Shown: positions 22,683 through 33,434 of the stretch, piece after piece
Position numbering within the stretch: position 1 is the stretch's first letter
How the letters are laid out: each line of letters starts with the position of its first letter
Notes under the pieces: generated by a model
Told to the model about the DNA's origin: nothing
What the model saw: the letters and a program-made list of their open reading frames with translations, nothing else
The model's database searches: none
DNA from: Vicia villosa
Taxonomy: Eukaryota > Streptophyta > Magnoliopsida > Fabales > Fabaceae
Direction: 5' to 3'
Assembly (NCBI RefSeq): GCF_029867415.1
Contig: NC_081181.1
Coordinates: 76,170,144-76,234,143 of the forward strand
Length of the DNA stretch: 64,000 nucleotides
Made by a program: the position numbers and the translations under genes

Positions 22683-22687
22683 CTAAG
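22683..22687. repeat. Target site duplication of Ogre-A, right copy
   Basis: CTAAG directly after the LTR, matching 3015-3019. Confidence 0.9.
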
Positions 22688-22700
22688 TGAAATTAAATAT

Positions 22701-22760
<60 letters not shown>

Positions 22761-23000
22761 AATATTAAAGATAAAATATAAACACAATAATAAAAAGACT
22801 AAATAAAAAATAAAAAAATGAAAAAATTTAAATTGGAGGTGTAAATTAAGATAAAGCTGTTGGGCTGAGTGGATTGCTGGCCCAAAATAAAATGAGGCAC
22901 AGAGGGAGGTGTAGTGTATAAGGTGTTGTGATGAAGTAAAAACGATTTGGGCCTGGGGCAGAAAGGCCCATTTGGTGCCCACTTTAAGAGCATTGGTAGC
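22688..23000. mobile_element. Old LTR-like sequence, right part
   Basis: Continuation of the sequence interrupted by Ogre-A. It holds an AT microsatellite and then GGGCC-rich text (GGGCTGAG, TTGGGCCTGGGG, AAAGGCCCA). It ends where a new LTR start appears at 23001. No gene is visible. Confidence 0.45.
22709..22755. repeat. AT dinucleotide microsatellite
   Basis: Uninterrupted AT repeat of about 23 units. Confidence 0.97.
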
Positions 23001-24963
23001 TGTTGCACCCCAAAATTTGCCCTTGTTTTTTGAGCTATAAGTTAGTAATGACGTTTATTTTGTCATTCACAAATTGAAGAAAAAAATAATAAAGAGTCTT
23101 CATGGGTTTAAGAAGATACGGTGTAAAATGTGGGTTATACAGTGAAAATACGAGAAAATTCATAAGTCCTATATGGAAGGTGATATCAGCTGAATTCCCG
23201 CGTAGGCCCAACTGTTTCGACGATATCTATAACTATCAAGTTCGGCTCGGAATCCAATTCTTTGAGGAAGGTTGTCAATTTGCAAATTAATCGAGGTTTC
23301 ACAGTGAAAAATGGTGCTGAACCGCAGGTTTTCGGACAATAAAAAATTCATATCTCACAATCCGTTCGTCTGATTGACTCGAAAATTTAACTGGAACTCC
23401 GTGTCATCATTACCGAGTTTTCATATGTTCGGACCGAAGACCAATTATGCACTGAAAATTCCCAGCATTTTGAGGAGCGTCGTAATCTTTCGGTGGAAAG
23501 TGTGTTTTCGGGTATGTCGCGCCTAGTTCGAAAATTCATAACTTCTTCGATTTTTATCGTATGAAGTCCATTCCGGCGGAAATTTCTCTTAAATTTTGTT
23601 AGCTTCGATTCTTCGTCACACATGCTAAGTCAGATTTCGAGCCGAAGTTTGAGTTTTATCACGTTCTTTGAACGATACTCGCAAAATTCTGCAAAGTCGC
23701 ACCAGATGAACCAATTGTTCTCGTCATTCAAACGCGCATAATTTCCTCACCGTTTGTCGGATTGAGACGATTCTCACGGCTACGAGTCACAAATTTGGTC
23801 ATCTTGGCAGTGACGTTCGTTTTATTTTCAAATTTTGCACCGTGTCATATTTCCCCGAAAACGAGTCAAAAAAGAGATAATTAAGGGCGTTTTGGACATT
23901 TCACCACTCACACTATATAAGTCATTTTTCTTCACATTCTCTCATAACTTCAATTTTACACAAAAGATCAAAAACACTTTCTCTCAATTATCTCTCAATT
24001 TTCTTGGATCAAAACCATAAAATCTCACAAAACTTCATCAATTCAAGATCAAATCTCAAGAACAAATGAGATCAAAGCACCAATCAAGATATTCTCCTCC
24101 GATTAAAGTGTCGCGCTTCTCTCTCCCTATCAAAGGATCTCACGCGCCACTCTCTCCCTCACATCTCTTGGACTTCGTTCGTGTTCGCGTCGTGTTCGCG
24201 TTCGTGTTTGTCCGATCGCATTCTCTTTATTTGATCCGGTAAATTCACTACAAACCTTACTAGATCATTGATTTTGTTGCTTAATTCGACATTGATCATG
24301 ATGAGTTTTGATTGTGGATGATAGATCTATGATAATTGATGATGATAATTTCTTATTGATTGATTGATTTGTGTTGATCTTGATTATTTGATTGAATTCG
24401 AGATTTACCGGTGAATTGTTGTTAATGATACATGCATGTTGCTTATGACACAAGAAATTGCATTCTAAGTGTTTGATAACATGAGTGTGTGAAGTGTTTG
24501 TGCTCATTTTTTAGTTTTAGCATGAGATAATGAGTTGTTGATTGATGATATATGACTATCGTGCTTAATTGAACAAATTTGAGTTTCGGTGAGGAGTTAA
24601 TCTTGACGTTATGTTCATAATGCCTATGCTCCAATTCTTGCATGATAAGTGTTTGTTGAAATGCTTAATTGAGGTTTTTGAGTGGGAATTAATGGAGCCT
24701 TGTTGTTATTAAGCCTTATTTGTTGTTACTTGTTGATGATGATCAAGTCCGGAATTGGTTGAAATCTCTCTTTATCACTTACTTGTTCATGTTTTGTTGG
24801 CATGTCGCGTGTCGACTCGTTGCTATCGTTTACCTTTGCCGAAGCATGAAATGTTTGTTAACAAGTTGTTTAAATTGTGCATTCATTGATATGTAAAGTC
24901 ATGCCTAGTCGTGGATGTTTGATCTTGCTTTCGATATTCATGATTTGCTCTTCGTGCTCATGT
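23001..24963 (+). mobile_element. 5' part of a plus-strand LTR, lineage unknown
   Basis: Starts TGTTGCACCCCAAAATTTGC, a typical plant LTR start. A TATA box (TATATAA, 23914-23920) lies about 0.9 kb in, followed by leader-like sequence. The LTR is cut at 24964 by the Ogre-B LTR and its continuation is not in the window. No protein domain is present, so only LTR identity is supported. Confidence 0.55.
23914..23920 (+). promoter_or_regulatory. Probable TATA box of the plus-strand LTR
   Basis: TATATAA in the context CACACTATATAAGTC, within an LTR-like sequence. Confidence 0.5.
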
Positions 24964-25253
24964 TGTGGCACCTGTCGCGGGGAAAAATCGTATCTTTTTC
25001 GGGATGAGACGCCTGATGCCTTCTTTGGGCTCGAGTGCTCAAGAAAATGATTTTTCTTTTGTTTTTATCACGACCAAACTTTTTATTGTTTCCAAAGCAA
25101 AAAAAGGAAAAAAGTTGCAATAACCTAAAAAGAGATGCAAAGCCCAAAACTAAAAGTAATGCAAAAGTGGGGGAGAGATTTCGGGTAAGAGGGTTGGTTA
25201 TACGAAGGGAAGGTATTAGCACCCAACGTATCTATAGTACTCCATAGGTTTCT
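24964..25253 (-). repeat. Ogre-B 3' LTR, left fragment
   Basis: Begins TGTGGCACCTGTCGCGGGG on the plus strand, corresponding to the LTR end in element sense. The text GGTTGGTTATACGAAGGGAA followed by CACCCAACGTATC resembles the corresponding part of the Ogre-A LTR (about 3265-3305). Interrupted at 25253 by Copia-1. Confidence 0.75.
25249..25253. repeat. Target site duplication of Copia-1, left copy
   Basis: TTTCT, repeated at 34581-34585. Confidence 0.9.
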
Positions 25254-26398
25254 TGTTAGAACAAGATTTGTTCTGATAAATATTCTTAGTTTTGATGATA
25301 ACAAGGATATGAATTTTGTGTGAGATAATGTGGTACTCTAATACATTGCAATTTCCCTTTCAGGAAATATATAAAGAGTATGCACAAATCAGCGCTCAGA
25401 AGCTTTGTCTCAGAAGGTTCAGCATGCAACATCAGAACATGGTCTGGCAAGACATCAGAAGATGGTCAAGGCAGAATCAGAACATGGGTCTATGGAAGCA
25501 TCAGAAGAATTTGAGATCAGAAGTAGAAGCACTGAAGTTCTCATGGTATCACGCTCAGAAGCACTTCAAGGTCGGAAGACAAGAAGATGCTTTGCACCAA
25601 GCTGTTTGACTCTGATGATATTCAAATATTTTATTCACAAACATCAGATCAGAAGAAAGTACAAGTGGCAAGCTACGCTGACTGACAAAAGGAACGTTGG
25701 AAGCTATTAAAGGCAGCGTCAGTAGACACAGCGTGAACAAGGCTCGAGGTAGTTCACAAAAGCGTGAAACATTAAATGCAATACTGTACGGAACACGCAA
25801 AGCATTAAATGCACCCAACGGCCATCTTCTCAAACGCCTATAAGTATGAAGTTCTGATGAGAAGCAAGGTCAACCAATTCTGAACAAAATTATTCTGAAA
25901 GACTTGCTGAAACGTTGTTCAATTCAAAGCTCAGAAACTTCATCTTCATCAAAGCTCACTACATTGTTGTTGTAATATATTAGTGAGATTAAGCTTAAAC
26001 GTTAAGAGAAATATCACTGTTGTGATTATAGCTTTTCAGAAGCATTTGTAATACTCTTAATTGATTACATTAAGTTGTAAGGAACTAGAGTGATCGTGTT
26101 GATCAGGAAACTCTAGAAAGTCTTAGAGGGTATCTAAGCAGTTGTTCCCGGAGTGATCAAGTTGTGATCAGAATACTCTAGAAGACTTAGTTGTGGGCTA
26201 AGTGGAAAACCATTGTAATCTGTGCGATTAGTGGATTAAATCCTCAGGTGAGGTAAATCACTCCGTGGGGGTGGACAGGAGTAGTTTAGTTAACAACGAA
26301 CCAGGATAAAAATAACTGTGCAATTTATTTTTATTGTTCAAGTTTTTAAGACTACACTTATTCAAACCCCCCCTTTCTAAGTGTTTTTCTATCCTTCA
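25254..26398 (+). repeat. 5' LTR of Copia-1
   Basis: TGTTAGAACA at the start and ATCCTTCA at the end, matching 33435-34580. Repeated CAGAAG words occur in the first half. A TATA-like TATAAGTA is at 25839-25846. Confidence 0.95.
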
Positions 26399-26399
26399 A

Positions 26400-26412
26400 T
26401 TGGAATCAGAGC
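26400..26412 (+). other. Primer binding site of Copia-1
   Basis: TTGGAATCAGAGC immediately after the LTR. This is a variant of the TGGTATCAGAGC that pairs with initiator tRNA-Met in most plant Ty1/copia elements. Confidence 0.8.
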
Positions 26413-26484
26413 GCCGGTTCTAAGGTGCAAGCACTTAACCGTGTTTAGAAAAGATTCAGGAAGAGAAAAACGCTTCAGTAAAAG

Positions 26485-28398
26485 ATGGCTGGTGATGAAC
26501 ACACATCTACATCTGGCTCTGCTGAGCAATACAACGGAAATGGTAACAATGGTTATACTAGACCACCAGTATTTGATGGTGAAAACTTTGAATACTGGAA
26601 AGATAAACTGGAAAGTTACTTTCTTGGTCTAGATGGTGAACTATGGGATCTTCTGATGGATGGTTACAAACATCCAGTAAATGCTAGTGGCGTAAAGCTT
26701 ACAAGGCAAGAAATGGATGATGATCAAAAGAAGCTTTTCAAGAATCATCATAAATGTAGGACTGTTTTGCTGAATGCTATCTCTCATGCTGAGTATGAGA
26801 GGATATCTAACAGGGAAACTGCCTATGATATATATGAGTCATTGAAAATGACCCATGAGGGAAATGCTCAAGTCAAAGAGACAAAAGCTCTTGCTCTAAT
26901 CCAGAAGTATGAAGCCTTCAAGATGGAGGATGATAAAGACATTGAAAAGATGTTTTCAAGATTTCAAACTCTGACTTCTGGATTGAGAGTTCTCGACAAA
27001 GGCTACACCAAGGCTGATCATGTAAAGAAGATTATCAGAAGCTTACCCAGAAGATGGGGTCCAATGGTGACTGCATTCAAGATTGCGAAGAATCTGAATG
27101 AAGTTTCTTTGGAAGAGCTTATCAGTGCCTTGAGAAGTCATGAAATAGAGCTGGATGCAAATGAGCCTCAAAAGAAAGGTAAGTCTATTGCATTAAAATC
27201 AAATATCAAAAAATGCACTAACGCTTTTCAGGCTAGAGAAGAAGATCCTGAAGAATCAGAATCTGAAGAAGAAGATGAACTGTCCATGATCTCCAGAAGG
27301 GTAAACCAACTCTGGAAGAGCAATCAAAGGAAGTTCAGAGGCTTCAGAAGTTCAAAGAGATTTGAACGTGGAGAATCTTCTAATGACAGAAGATTTGACA
27401 AGAAGAAGGTCATGTGCTATGAATGCAATGAGCCTGGACACTATAAGAATGAATGTCCAAAACTTCAGAAGGAAAGTCCCAAGAAGAAGTTTCATAAGAA
27501 GAAAGGTCTTATGGCAACCTGGGATGAGTCAGAAGATGAATCAGACTCGGAAGGTGAGCAGGCTAGCTGTGCGCTGATGGCGACAGAAGATGATGGATCA
27601 GAATCTACATTAGAATCAGATTCTGAAGAGGTATTTTCTGAACTATCTAGAGAAGAGTTAGTTTCCAGTCTAACAGAGCTTCTTGAATTAAAAGCTCATC
27701 ATAGTATCAAATACAAAAAGCTGAAAAAGCAATTTGAATTTGAAACTAAGAAGCTTGAGTTGGAAAATTCTGAATTAAAAGAAAAAGTTTTAAAATTATC
27801 CAATAATGTTGGATCTCCTTCTGATTCAGAAAAATCCACTCCCAGTCTGAATCATATTCTGAAAGAATATGATTTAAGTTTCAGGAAGCTCTTATCTAGA
27901 AGTATTGGCAGAAGTCAGCTAGCTTCTATGATATATGTTGTGTTTGGGAACAAGAGAGTTGGCATTGGTTATGAGGGTGAAATCCCATACAAGCTTGAAT
28001 CTGTGGATGATATGAAAATATCATATAAGCCTCTGTATAACCAATTTAAATTTGGCCACTCCCATGATATTAAGCACACATCACATGCACAAAGTTTTCA
28101 CATAACACACACCAAGAAGCATGTGACACAATCTAAGAAATATCATGGAACTCAGAATAAGAAGTATCATATTGTTCCTCCTGTTAAATATTTTGCTAAA
28201 CCCAAGTTCAATCAGAACTTGAGGAGAACTAACAAAAAAGGACCCAAGAAATTGTGGGTACCTAAGGAGAAGATAATTTCTGTTGCAGATATCCTTGGCG
28301 GCAAAGAGGACAGAAAGCAAAATATCATGGTACCTGGACTCTGGGTGCTCGCGACACATGACGGGAAGAAGGTCTACATTCCAAGACCTGGTGCTTAA
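26485..28398 (+). CDS. Copia-1 gag
   Basis: Structural protein of 637 codons. ATG at 26485 is the first in a good position after the primer site. The N-terminal half is the Ty1/copia gag domain (FDGENFEYWKDKLESYF; ESLKMTHEGNAQVKETKALA; IRSLPRRWGPMVTAFKIA). It is followed by an acidic stretch and a zinc knuckle CYECNEPGHYKNEC near residues 311-324. A charged coiled-coil region comes next (about residues 390-450). The last roughly 35 codons overlap the start of the protease in another frame, so the final residues are probably not the ancestral end. The RNA-binding role is inferred from the zinc knuckle. Confidence 0.92.
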   Translation: MAGDEHTSTSGSAEQYNGNGNNGYTRPPVFDGENFEYWKDKLESYFLGLDGELWDLLMDGYKHPVNASGVKLTRQEMDDDQKKLFKNHHKCRTVLLNAISHAEYERISNRETAYDIYESLKMTHEGNAQVKETKALALIQKYEAFKMEDDKDIEKMFSRFQTLTSGLRVLDKGYTKADHVKKIIRSLPRRWGPMVTAFKIAKNLNEVSLEELISALRSHEIELDANEPQKKGKSIALKSNIKKCTNAFQAREEDPEESESEEEDELSMISRRVNQLWKSNQRKFRGFRSSKRFERGESSNDRRFDKKKVMCYECNEPGHYKNECPKLQKESPKKKFHKKKGLMATWDESEDESDSEGEQASCALMATEDDGSESTLESDSEEVFSELSREELVSSLTELLELKAHHSIKYKKLKKQFEFETKKLELENSELKEKVLKLSNNVGSPSDSEKSTPSLNHILKEYDLSFRKLLSRSIGRSQLASMIYVVFGNKRVGIGYEGEIPYKLESVDDMKISYKPLYNQFKFGHSHDIKHTSHAQSFHITHTKKHVTQSKKYHGTQNKKYHIVPPVKYFAKPKFNQNLRRTNKKGPKKLWVPKEKIISVADILGGKEDRKQNIMVPGLWVLATHDGKKVYIPRPGA

Positions 28399-31300
28399 AC
28401 CAGGTGGAGAAGTCAAGTTTGGAGGAGATCAGAAGGGCATAATCATTGGCTCTAGAACCATAAGTCTTGGTAACTCTCCTTCCATAACTAATGTATTTCT
28501 TGTTGAAGGATTAACGCATAACTTATTGTCCATAAGTCAATTAAGTGACAATGGTTATGATATAATCTTCAATCAAAAGTCTTGCAAGGCTGTAAGTCAG
28601 AAGGATGGCTCAATCCTATTTACACGCAAGAGAAAGAACAACGTTTATAAGACAGATCTTCAAAATCTTAAGAATCAGAAGGTGACTTGTCTTATGTCTG
28701 CTTCTGAAGAGCAATGGGTCTGGCACAGAAGATTAGGACATGCTAGTTTGAGGAAGATTTCTCAGATTAACAAACTAATTCTGGTCAGAGGACTCCCAAA
28801 TCTGAAATACAAGTCAGATGCTCTTTGTGAAGCATGTCAGAAGGGCAAGTTCTCCAGACATGCATTCAAGTCTAAGAATGTTGTTTCTTCCTCAAGGCCG
28901 TTAGAACTCTTACACATTGATCTGTTTGGCCCAGTCAAAACAACATCTGTCAGAGGGAAGAAATATGGATTAGTCATCGTTGATGATTATAGCCGCTGGA
29001 CTTGGGTAAAGTTCTTGAAACACAAGGATGAGTCTCATTCAGTGTTCTTTGAATTCTGCACTCAGATTCAATCTGAGAAAGAGTGTAAAATCATAAAGGT
29101 CAGAAGTGATCATGGTGGCGAATTTGAGAACAGATTCTTTGAGGAGTTCTTCAAAGAAAATGGTATTGCCCATGATTTCTCTTGTCCTAGAACTCCACAG
29201 AAAAATGGAGTTGTAGAGAGAAAGAATAGGACTCTACAAGAAATGGCCAGAACCATGATCAATGAAACCAATATGGTTAAACATTTCTGGGCAGAAGCAA
29301 TTAACACTGCATGCTATATTCAGAATAGAATCTCTATCAGACCTATTCTAAATAAGACTCCTTATGAATTGTGGAAGAACAGAAAGCCCAACATTTCATA
29401 TTTCCATCCTTTTGGATGTGTATGTTTTATTCTGAATACTAAAGATCATCTTGGTAAGTTTGATTCTAAAGCACAAAAATGTTTCCTTCTTGGATATTCT
29501 GAACGCTCTAAAGGCTACAGAGTATACAATACTGAAACATTGATTGTAGAAGAATCAATCAATATCAGGTTTGATGATAAGCTTGGTCTTGAAAAACCAA
29601 AGAAGTTTGAGAATTTTGCAGATTTTGATATTGATATATCAGAAGCAGTAGAACCAAGAAGCAATGCTGCAGAAGCTGACAGTCTCAGAAGCAATGGATC
29701 AGAAGGTCAAGTTGCTGCATCTTTAGAGAATCTGAGAATCTCTGAAGAACCAACAGTCAGAAGATCACCTAGACTTGCATCAGCTCATTCAGAAGATGTG
29801 ATCCTTGGAAAGAAAGATGATCCCATCAGAACAAGGGCATTCCTTAAGAACAGTGCAGAATGTCAATTAGGTCTTGTTTCTTTGATCGAGCCAACTTCTG
29901 TTGATCAAGCTCTAGTAGATCCAGACTGGATAATTGCCATGCAAGAAGAACTAAATCAGTTTACAAGGAATGATGTATGGGACTTGGTTCCTAGACCAAA
30001 AGGATTTAACATCATCGGTACTAAGTGGGTTTTCATAAACAAGCTTAGTGAGAAAGGTGAAGTGGTAAGAAACAAAGCCAGACTGGTTGCTCAGGGTTAT
30101 AGTCAGCAAGAAGGGATTAACTATACAGAAACCTTTGCACCAGTGGCCAGGTTAGAATCTATTCGTCTATTAATTTCTTTTGCCACTCAACACAACATCA
30201 CTCTTTATCAGATGGATGTCAAGAGTGCCTTCTTAAATGGTTATATAGATGAAGAAGTTTATGTTCACCAACCTCCTGGTTTTGAAGACTCCATGTCTCC
30301 AAATCTTGTTTTCAAATTAAAGAAATCATTATACGGATTGAAACAAGCTCCCAGAGCTTGGTATGAACGTTTGAGTTCTTTCCTTCTGGAAAATGATTTC
30401 ACTAGAGGAAAAGTGGACACTACTCTCTTTTGTAAAACATTTAAAAAGGATATTTTAATTTGTCAAATATATTTTGATGATATTATCTTTGGAACATCTA
30501 ATGCTACACTTGGAAAGGAGTTTGCTGAGTCTATGCAGGCTGAATTTGAAATGAGCATGATGGGAGAACTCAAGTATTTCCTTGGGATTCAAATCAACCA
30601 AACTTCCGATGGAACCTATGTTCATCAAACGAAGTATCTGAAAGAACTTCTGAAGAAGTTTAATCTTTCTGAAAGCAAAGAAGCCAAAACTCCTATGCAT
30701 CCAACTTGTGTACTGGGTAAGGATGAAGTAAGTAAAAAGGTAGATCAGAAGTTGTACAGAGGTATGATTGGATCTCTTCTATATCTAACTGCTTCTAGAC
30801 CTGACATTCTCTTTAGTGTTTGTTTGTGTGCTCGAATCCAATCCGATCCAAGAGAATCTCATTTAACAGCGGTTAATAGAATTCTAAGGTATCTGAAAGG
30901 TACTACTAATGTTGGCTTAGTTTACAGAAGATCTAAAGATTACAACTTAGTAGGATTCTGTGATGCTGACTATGCTGGAAATAGAATAGAAAGAAAGAGC
31001 ACTTCTGGAAGTTGTCAATTTCTTGGAAGTCATCTGATCTCATGGTACATCAGGAAGCAAGCTACTATTGCCCTCTCAACAACAGAAGCAGAATATGTTG
31101 CTACTGCTGGTTGTAGCACACAAATGCTCTGGATGAGAAGTCTGCTGGAAGATTATCAGATATATGAGAGTAACATTCCTATTTTCTGTGATAATACTTC
31201 TGCTATATGTTTATCTAAGAATCCTATTTTACATTCAAAAGCTAAACATATTGATATTAAACATCGTTTCATAAGGGACTATGTTCAGAAGGGTGTTATA

Positions 31301-31417
31301 TCTTTAAACTTTGTGAATACAGACCATCAATGGGCTGATATCTTTACAAAACCCCTTGCTGAAGATAGGTTTAAGTTCATTCTGAAGAATATCAGTATGG
31401 ATTTATGCCCAGAATGA
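28283..31417 (+). CDS. Copia-1 pol: protease, integrase, reverse transcriptase, RNase H
   Basis: A polyprotein segment of 1044 codons in the +1 frame relative to gag, overlapping it by 116 bases. Protease has WYLDSGCSRHMTG (D near residue 19). Integrase has WHRRLGH...CEAC near 147-185, then catalytic D (HIDLFGP, about 211), D (RSDHGGEF, about 275) and E (VVERKNR, about 311). Reverse transcriptase has MDVKSAFLNG (about 644) and the active site YFDDIIFG (about 730; relatives usually have YVDD). RNase H has CDADYAG (about 892), STTEAEYVA, CDNTSA and HIDIKHRFIRD. No stop codon interrupts it. The ATG at 28283 is only the ORF start; translation probably enters from gag. All catalytic residues looked for are present. 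Confidence 0.93.
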   Translation: MQISLAAKRTESKISWYLDSGCSRHMTGRRSTFQDLVLKPGGEVKFGGDQKGIIIGSRTISLGNSPSITNVFLVEGLTHNLLSISQLSDNGYDIIFNQKSCKAVSQKDGSILFTRKRKNNVYKTDLQNLKNQKVTCLMSASEEQWVWHRRLGHASLRKISQINKLILVRGLPNLKYKSDALCEACQKGKFSRHAFKSKNVVSSSRPLELLHIDLFGPVKTTSVRGKKYGLVIVDDYSRWTWVKFLKHKDESHSVFFEFCTQIQSEKECKIIKVRSDHGGEFENRFFEEFFKENGIAHDFSCPRTPQKNGVVERKNRTLQEMARTMINETNMVKHFWAEAINTACYIQNRISIRPILNKTPYELWKNRKPNISYFHPFGCVCFILNTKDHLGKFDSKAQKCFLLGYSERSKGYRVYNTETLIVEESINIRFDDKLGLEKPKKFENFADFDIDISEAVEPRSNAAEADSLRSNGSEGQVAASLENLRISEEPTVRRSPRLASAHSEDVILGKKDDPIRTRAFLKNSAECQLGLVSLIEPTSVDQALVDPDWIIAMQEELNQFTRNDVWDLVPRPKGFNIIGTKWVFINKLSEKGEVVRNKARLVAQGYSQQEGINYTETFAPVARLESIRLLISFATQHNITLYQMDVKSAFLNGYIDEEVYVHQPPGFEDSMSPNLVFKLKKSLYGLKQAPRAWYERLSSFLLENDFTRGKVDTTLFCKTFKKDILICQIYFDDIIFGTSNATLGKEFAESMQAEFEMSMMGELKYFLGIQINQTSDGTYVHQTKYLKELLKKFNLSESKEAKTPMHPTCVLGKDEVSKKVDQKLYRGMIGSLLYLTASRPDILFSVCLCARIQSDPRESHLTAVNRILRYLKGTTNVGLVYRRSKDYNLVGFCDADYAGNRIERKSTSGSCQFLGSHLISWYIRKQATIALSTTEAEYVATAGCSTQMLWMRSLLEDYQIYESNIPIFCDNTSAICLSKNPILHSKAKHIDIKHRFIRDYVQKGVISLNFVNTDHQWADIFTKPLAEDRFKFILKNISMDLCPE

Positions 31418-32929
31418 GAAGATGAGAAGATCTTATGTATGAGTATCTTCTGAAATGAAATTGGATTTTTTTAAAGAAGTTCTGATTGAAATCAATTAGA
31501 AATTGTGATTCAGTTATTACTAACGTTTCATTGTCTAAGTTGATTCAGAATCTCTTTTAAAGCAAAACAGCTGTAACTGGCTATCCAGATGGTAAACACG
31601 TGTTCACTATTTCTGGACAAGCGTGCGTACAGTTGAGGGGACGTCTACTTAGGTAACTGTGCAAATCTCGTCTTTTGTCATTATTATCTCTCCTCACGTC
31701 ACGTAACATTCAATGCTATCCATCATTTACTCTTTTTCAGTTTTCTTTTTTATATTCCTCGAACGTTTCCCCTTTCTTTTTCCTTTATTTATTCCTTCAT
31801 TTCGTTGCATTTTTTTAATAAGTCGTGGCTCTCTTTCTCTTTTTTTCTCTCTCTTGTCCAACAAAGTTTTTCTTTGGCATAAACCCTAGTTCATTCATCT
31901 TCAACCTAGCGTTCATCATGAATCCTTTCAACTCAATGAGAACGGATGGAAGGGTTAATCAGTTACAGGATGTGAAGCATATCTTGGGATGGCTCTCCAA
32001 GTCTCTTTCAAGACAGATCTCTTCTTCAATGCTGTTATCAACATTTGTCCAAAGGAAGAAGACCTTCTTGAGTCACTGGAGCCCGTTTGCAACATTAGCT
32101 CCCTGTCTCTGAATTGTCCCTCACTTCCTCTTTGGTCTCTTGGATCTCTCCTACAGTGGAGGTTCTAGTCTGGACAGGCATGAAGAGTTTTCAAGCTTTC
32201 GTGGCTGAACAAACTGAAGACCAGAGGGTTCTTGAGTTGTTTGCGCAGTCTTTGCGTAGGATAGAGTCTTAGGCTTTAAGTCTCTGTAGTTTTCTTTCCT
32301 TGTTGCATCTGTTTTTCTGCATACACCTTGTGTAATCCTTCTTGTTGAAATCAATGAAAAGTTATTTATGTTTCTTTCCTTTTGTCTCTTGCTTTACATC
32401 TGAATCTTTTATGTTTTTTGATGTTATGACAAAAAGGGGGAGAAAATATATGATAAATGATCTGATTATTATTATCAGTTACCGAGTAAAAAGGCTCCAC
32501 ATTTAACAGAACTTGCAAAGTTCTATGTTTTTAGTTGTGTTGTTGCAGGAACTAAAGATCAACATAAGAAGCAACAAAATGAATCAAGCTCTTGGATTCT
32601 TGAAGCAAGCTGAGTGCTAGGAAGCTTCAGAATCAGAAGCAAGAAGGAAGAATGATCAGAAATTCTGATAATAGAATATGATCCAAATCATTGTCTATTT
32701 GCTCTCATACATTGTCTATTGGATCTGATATATTCTATATGGCATATATGACTCTGATACATATCTTGTGTTCTGATACACATTTTATGTTCTAACTCAT
32801 TCATGCTGACTTTTGTCGTTTAGTTTTGTTTTGTAACATTTCAGGATGTAGAGATGCTCTGATGATGCTCTGGTACATTCAACAATGTTCTGATACAATC
32901 TAGCATGAAGTGATGTAAGAAGAAATTCA

Positions 32930-33180
32930 AAGCTCTGAAGCTATCCGAGGGAAGCAGAGATCAGAAGCTGTGAATGTTCTAAAGATCCAGAAAACTCAAG
33001 TTCTGAAGCTGTCCTAAATGGAAGCATGAATCAGAAGCTGTGAATGTTCTGAAGATCAAAGAAATTCAAGTTCTGAAGCTGTCCTAAATGGAAGCATGAA
33101 TCAGAAGCTGTGAGTGTTCTAGGGATCTAAAGAAATTCAACTTCTGAAGCTGTCTAATGGAAGCAGAAGTCAGAAGCTAT
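32930..33180 (+). repeat. Imperfect tandem repeat of about 70 bp, Copia-1
   Basis: Landmark TCAGAAGCTG recurs at 32961, 33031 and 33101. Units share GAATGTTCT and CTGAAGCTGTC. About three and a half copies. Confidence 0.85.
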
Positions 33181-33420
33181 AAATTATCAAAAGACAGAAG
33201 CTTATATGATCGTCTCTACCGAAATAATCAGGGAAGTCTTTTATTATTAAATTTCTTCGAGTATTTATTTCAGGGGGAGATTATTCATCTCAGGGGGAGA
33301 TTGTTAATCTCAGGGGGAGACATATTCACATGCTTATGCTATAGCTGTGTAATTTGTCTTTAGTCGTCTGCTCTTTCTGATCGCAAATTCATATTATTTA
33401 TATATGTTTTTGTCATCATC

Positions 33421-33434
33421 AAAAAGGGGGAGAT
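33421..33434 (+). other. Polypurine tract of Copia-1
   Basis: AAAAAGGGGGAGAT directly abuts the 3' LTR start TGTTAG. Confidence 0.88.

Larger units (their letters stand above)
31418..33434 (+). other. Copia-1 post-pol non-coding region with polypurine tracts
   Basis: Two kilobases without a supported ORF where Sirevirus relatives may have an envelope-like gene; a small ORF at 31825-32112 is too short to assign. AAAAAGGGGGAGA occurs at about 32432 and again at 33421-33433 directly before the 3' LTR, with three CAGGGGGAGA copies between 33270 and 33320. Several polypurine-tract copies are a known Sirevirus trait. Confidence 0.75.

Noticed and set aside
25316..25833. ORFs of 92-101 codons in the Copia-1 LTR
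   Set aside because: Present in both LTRs (also 33586-33999), overlapping on both strands, without domains; LTR sequence and not genes.
31825..32112. Envelope-like gene of Copia-1
   Set aside because: Only 95 codons, with no similarity I can see to the Copia-2 envelope-like part. Left as non-coding.
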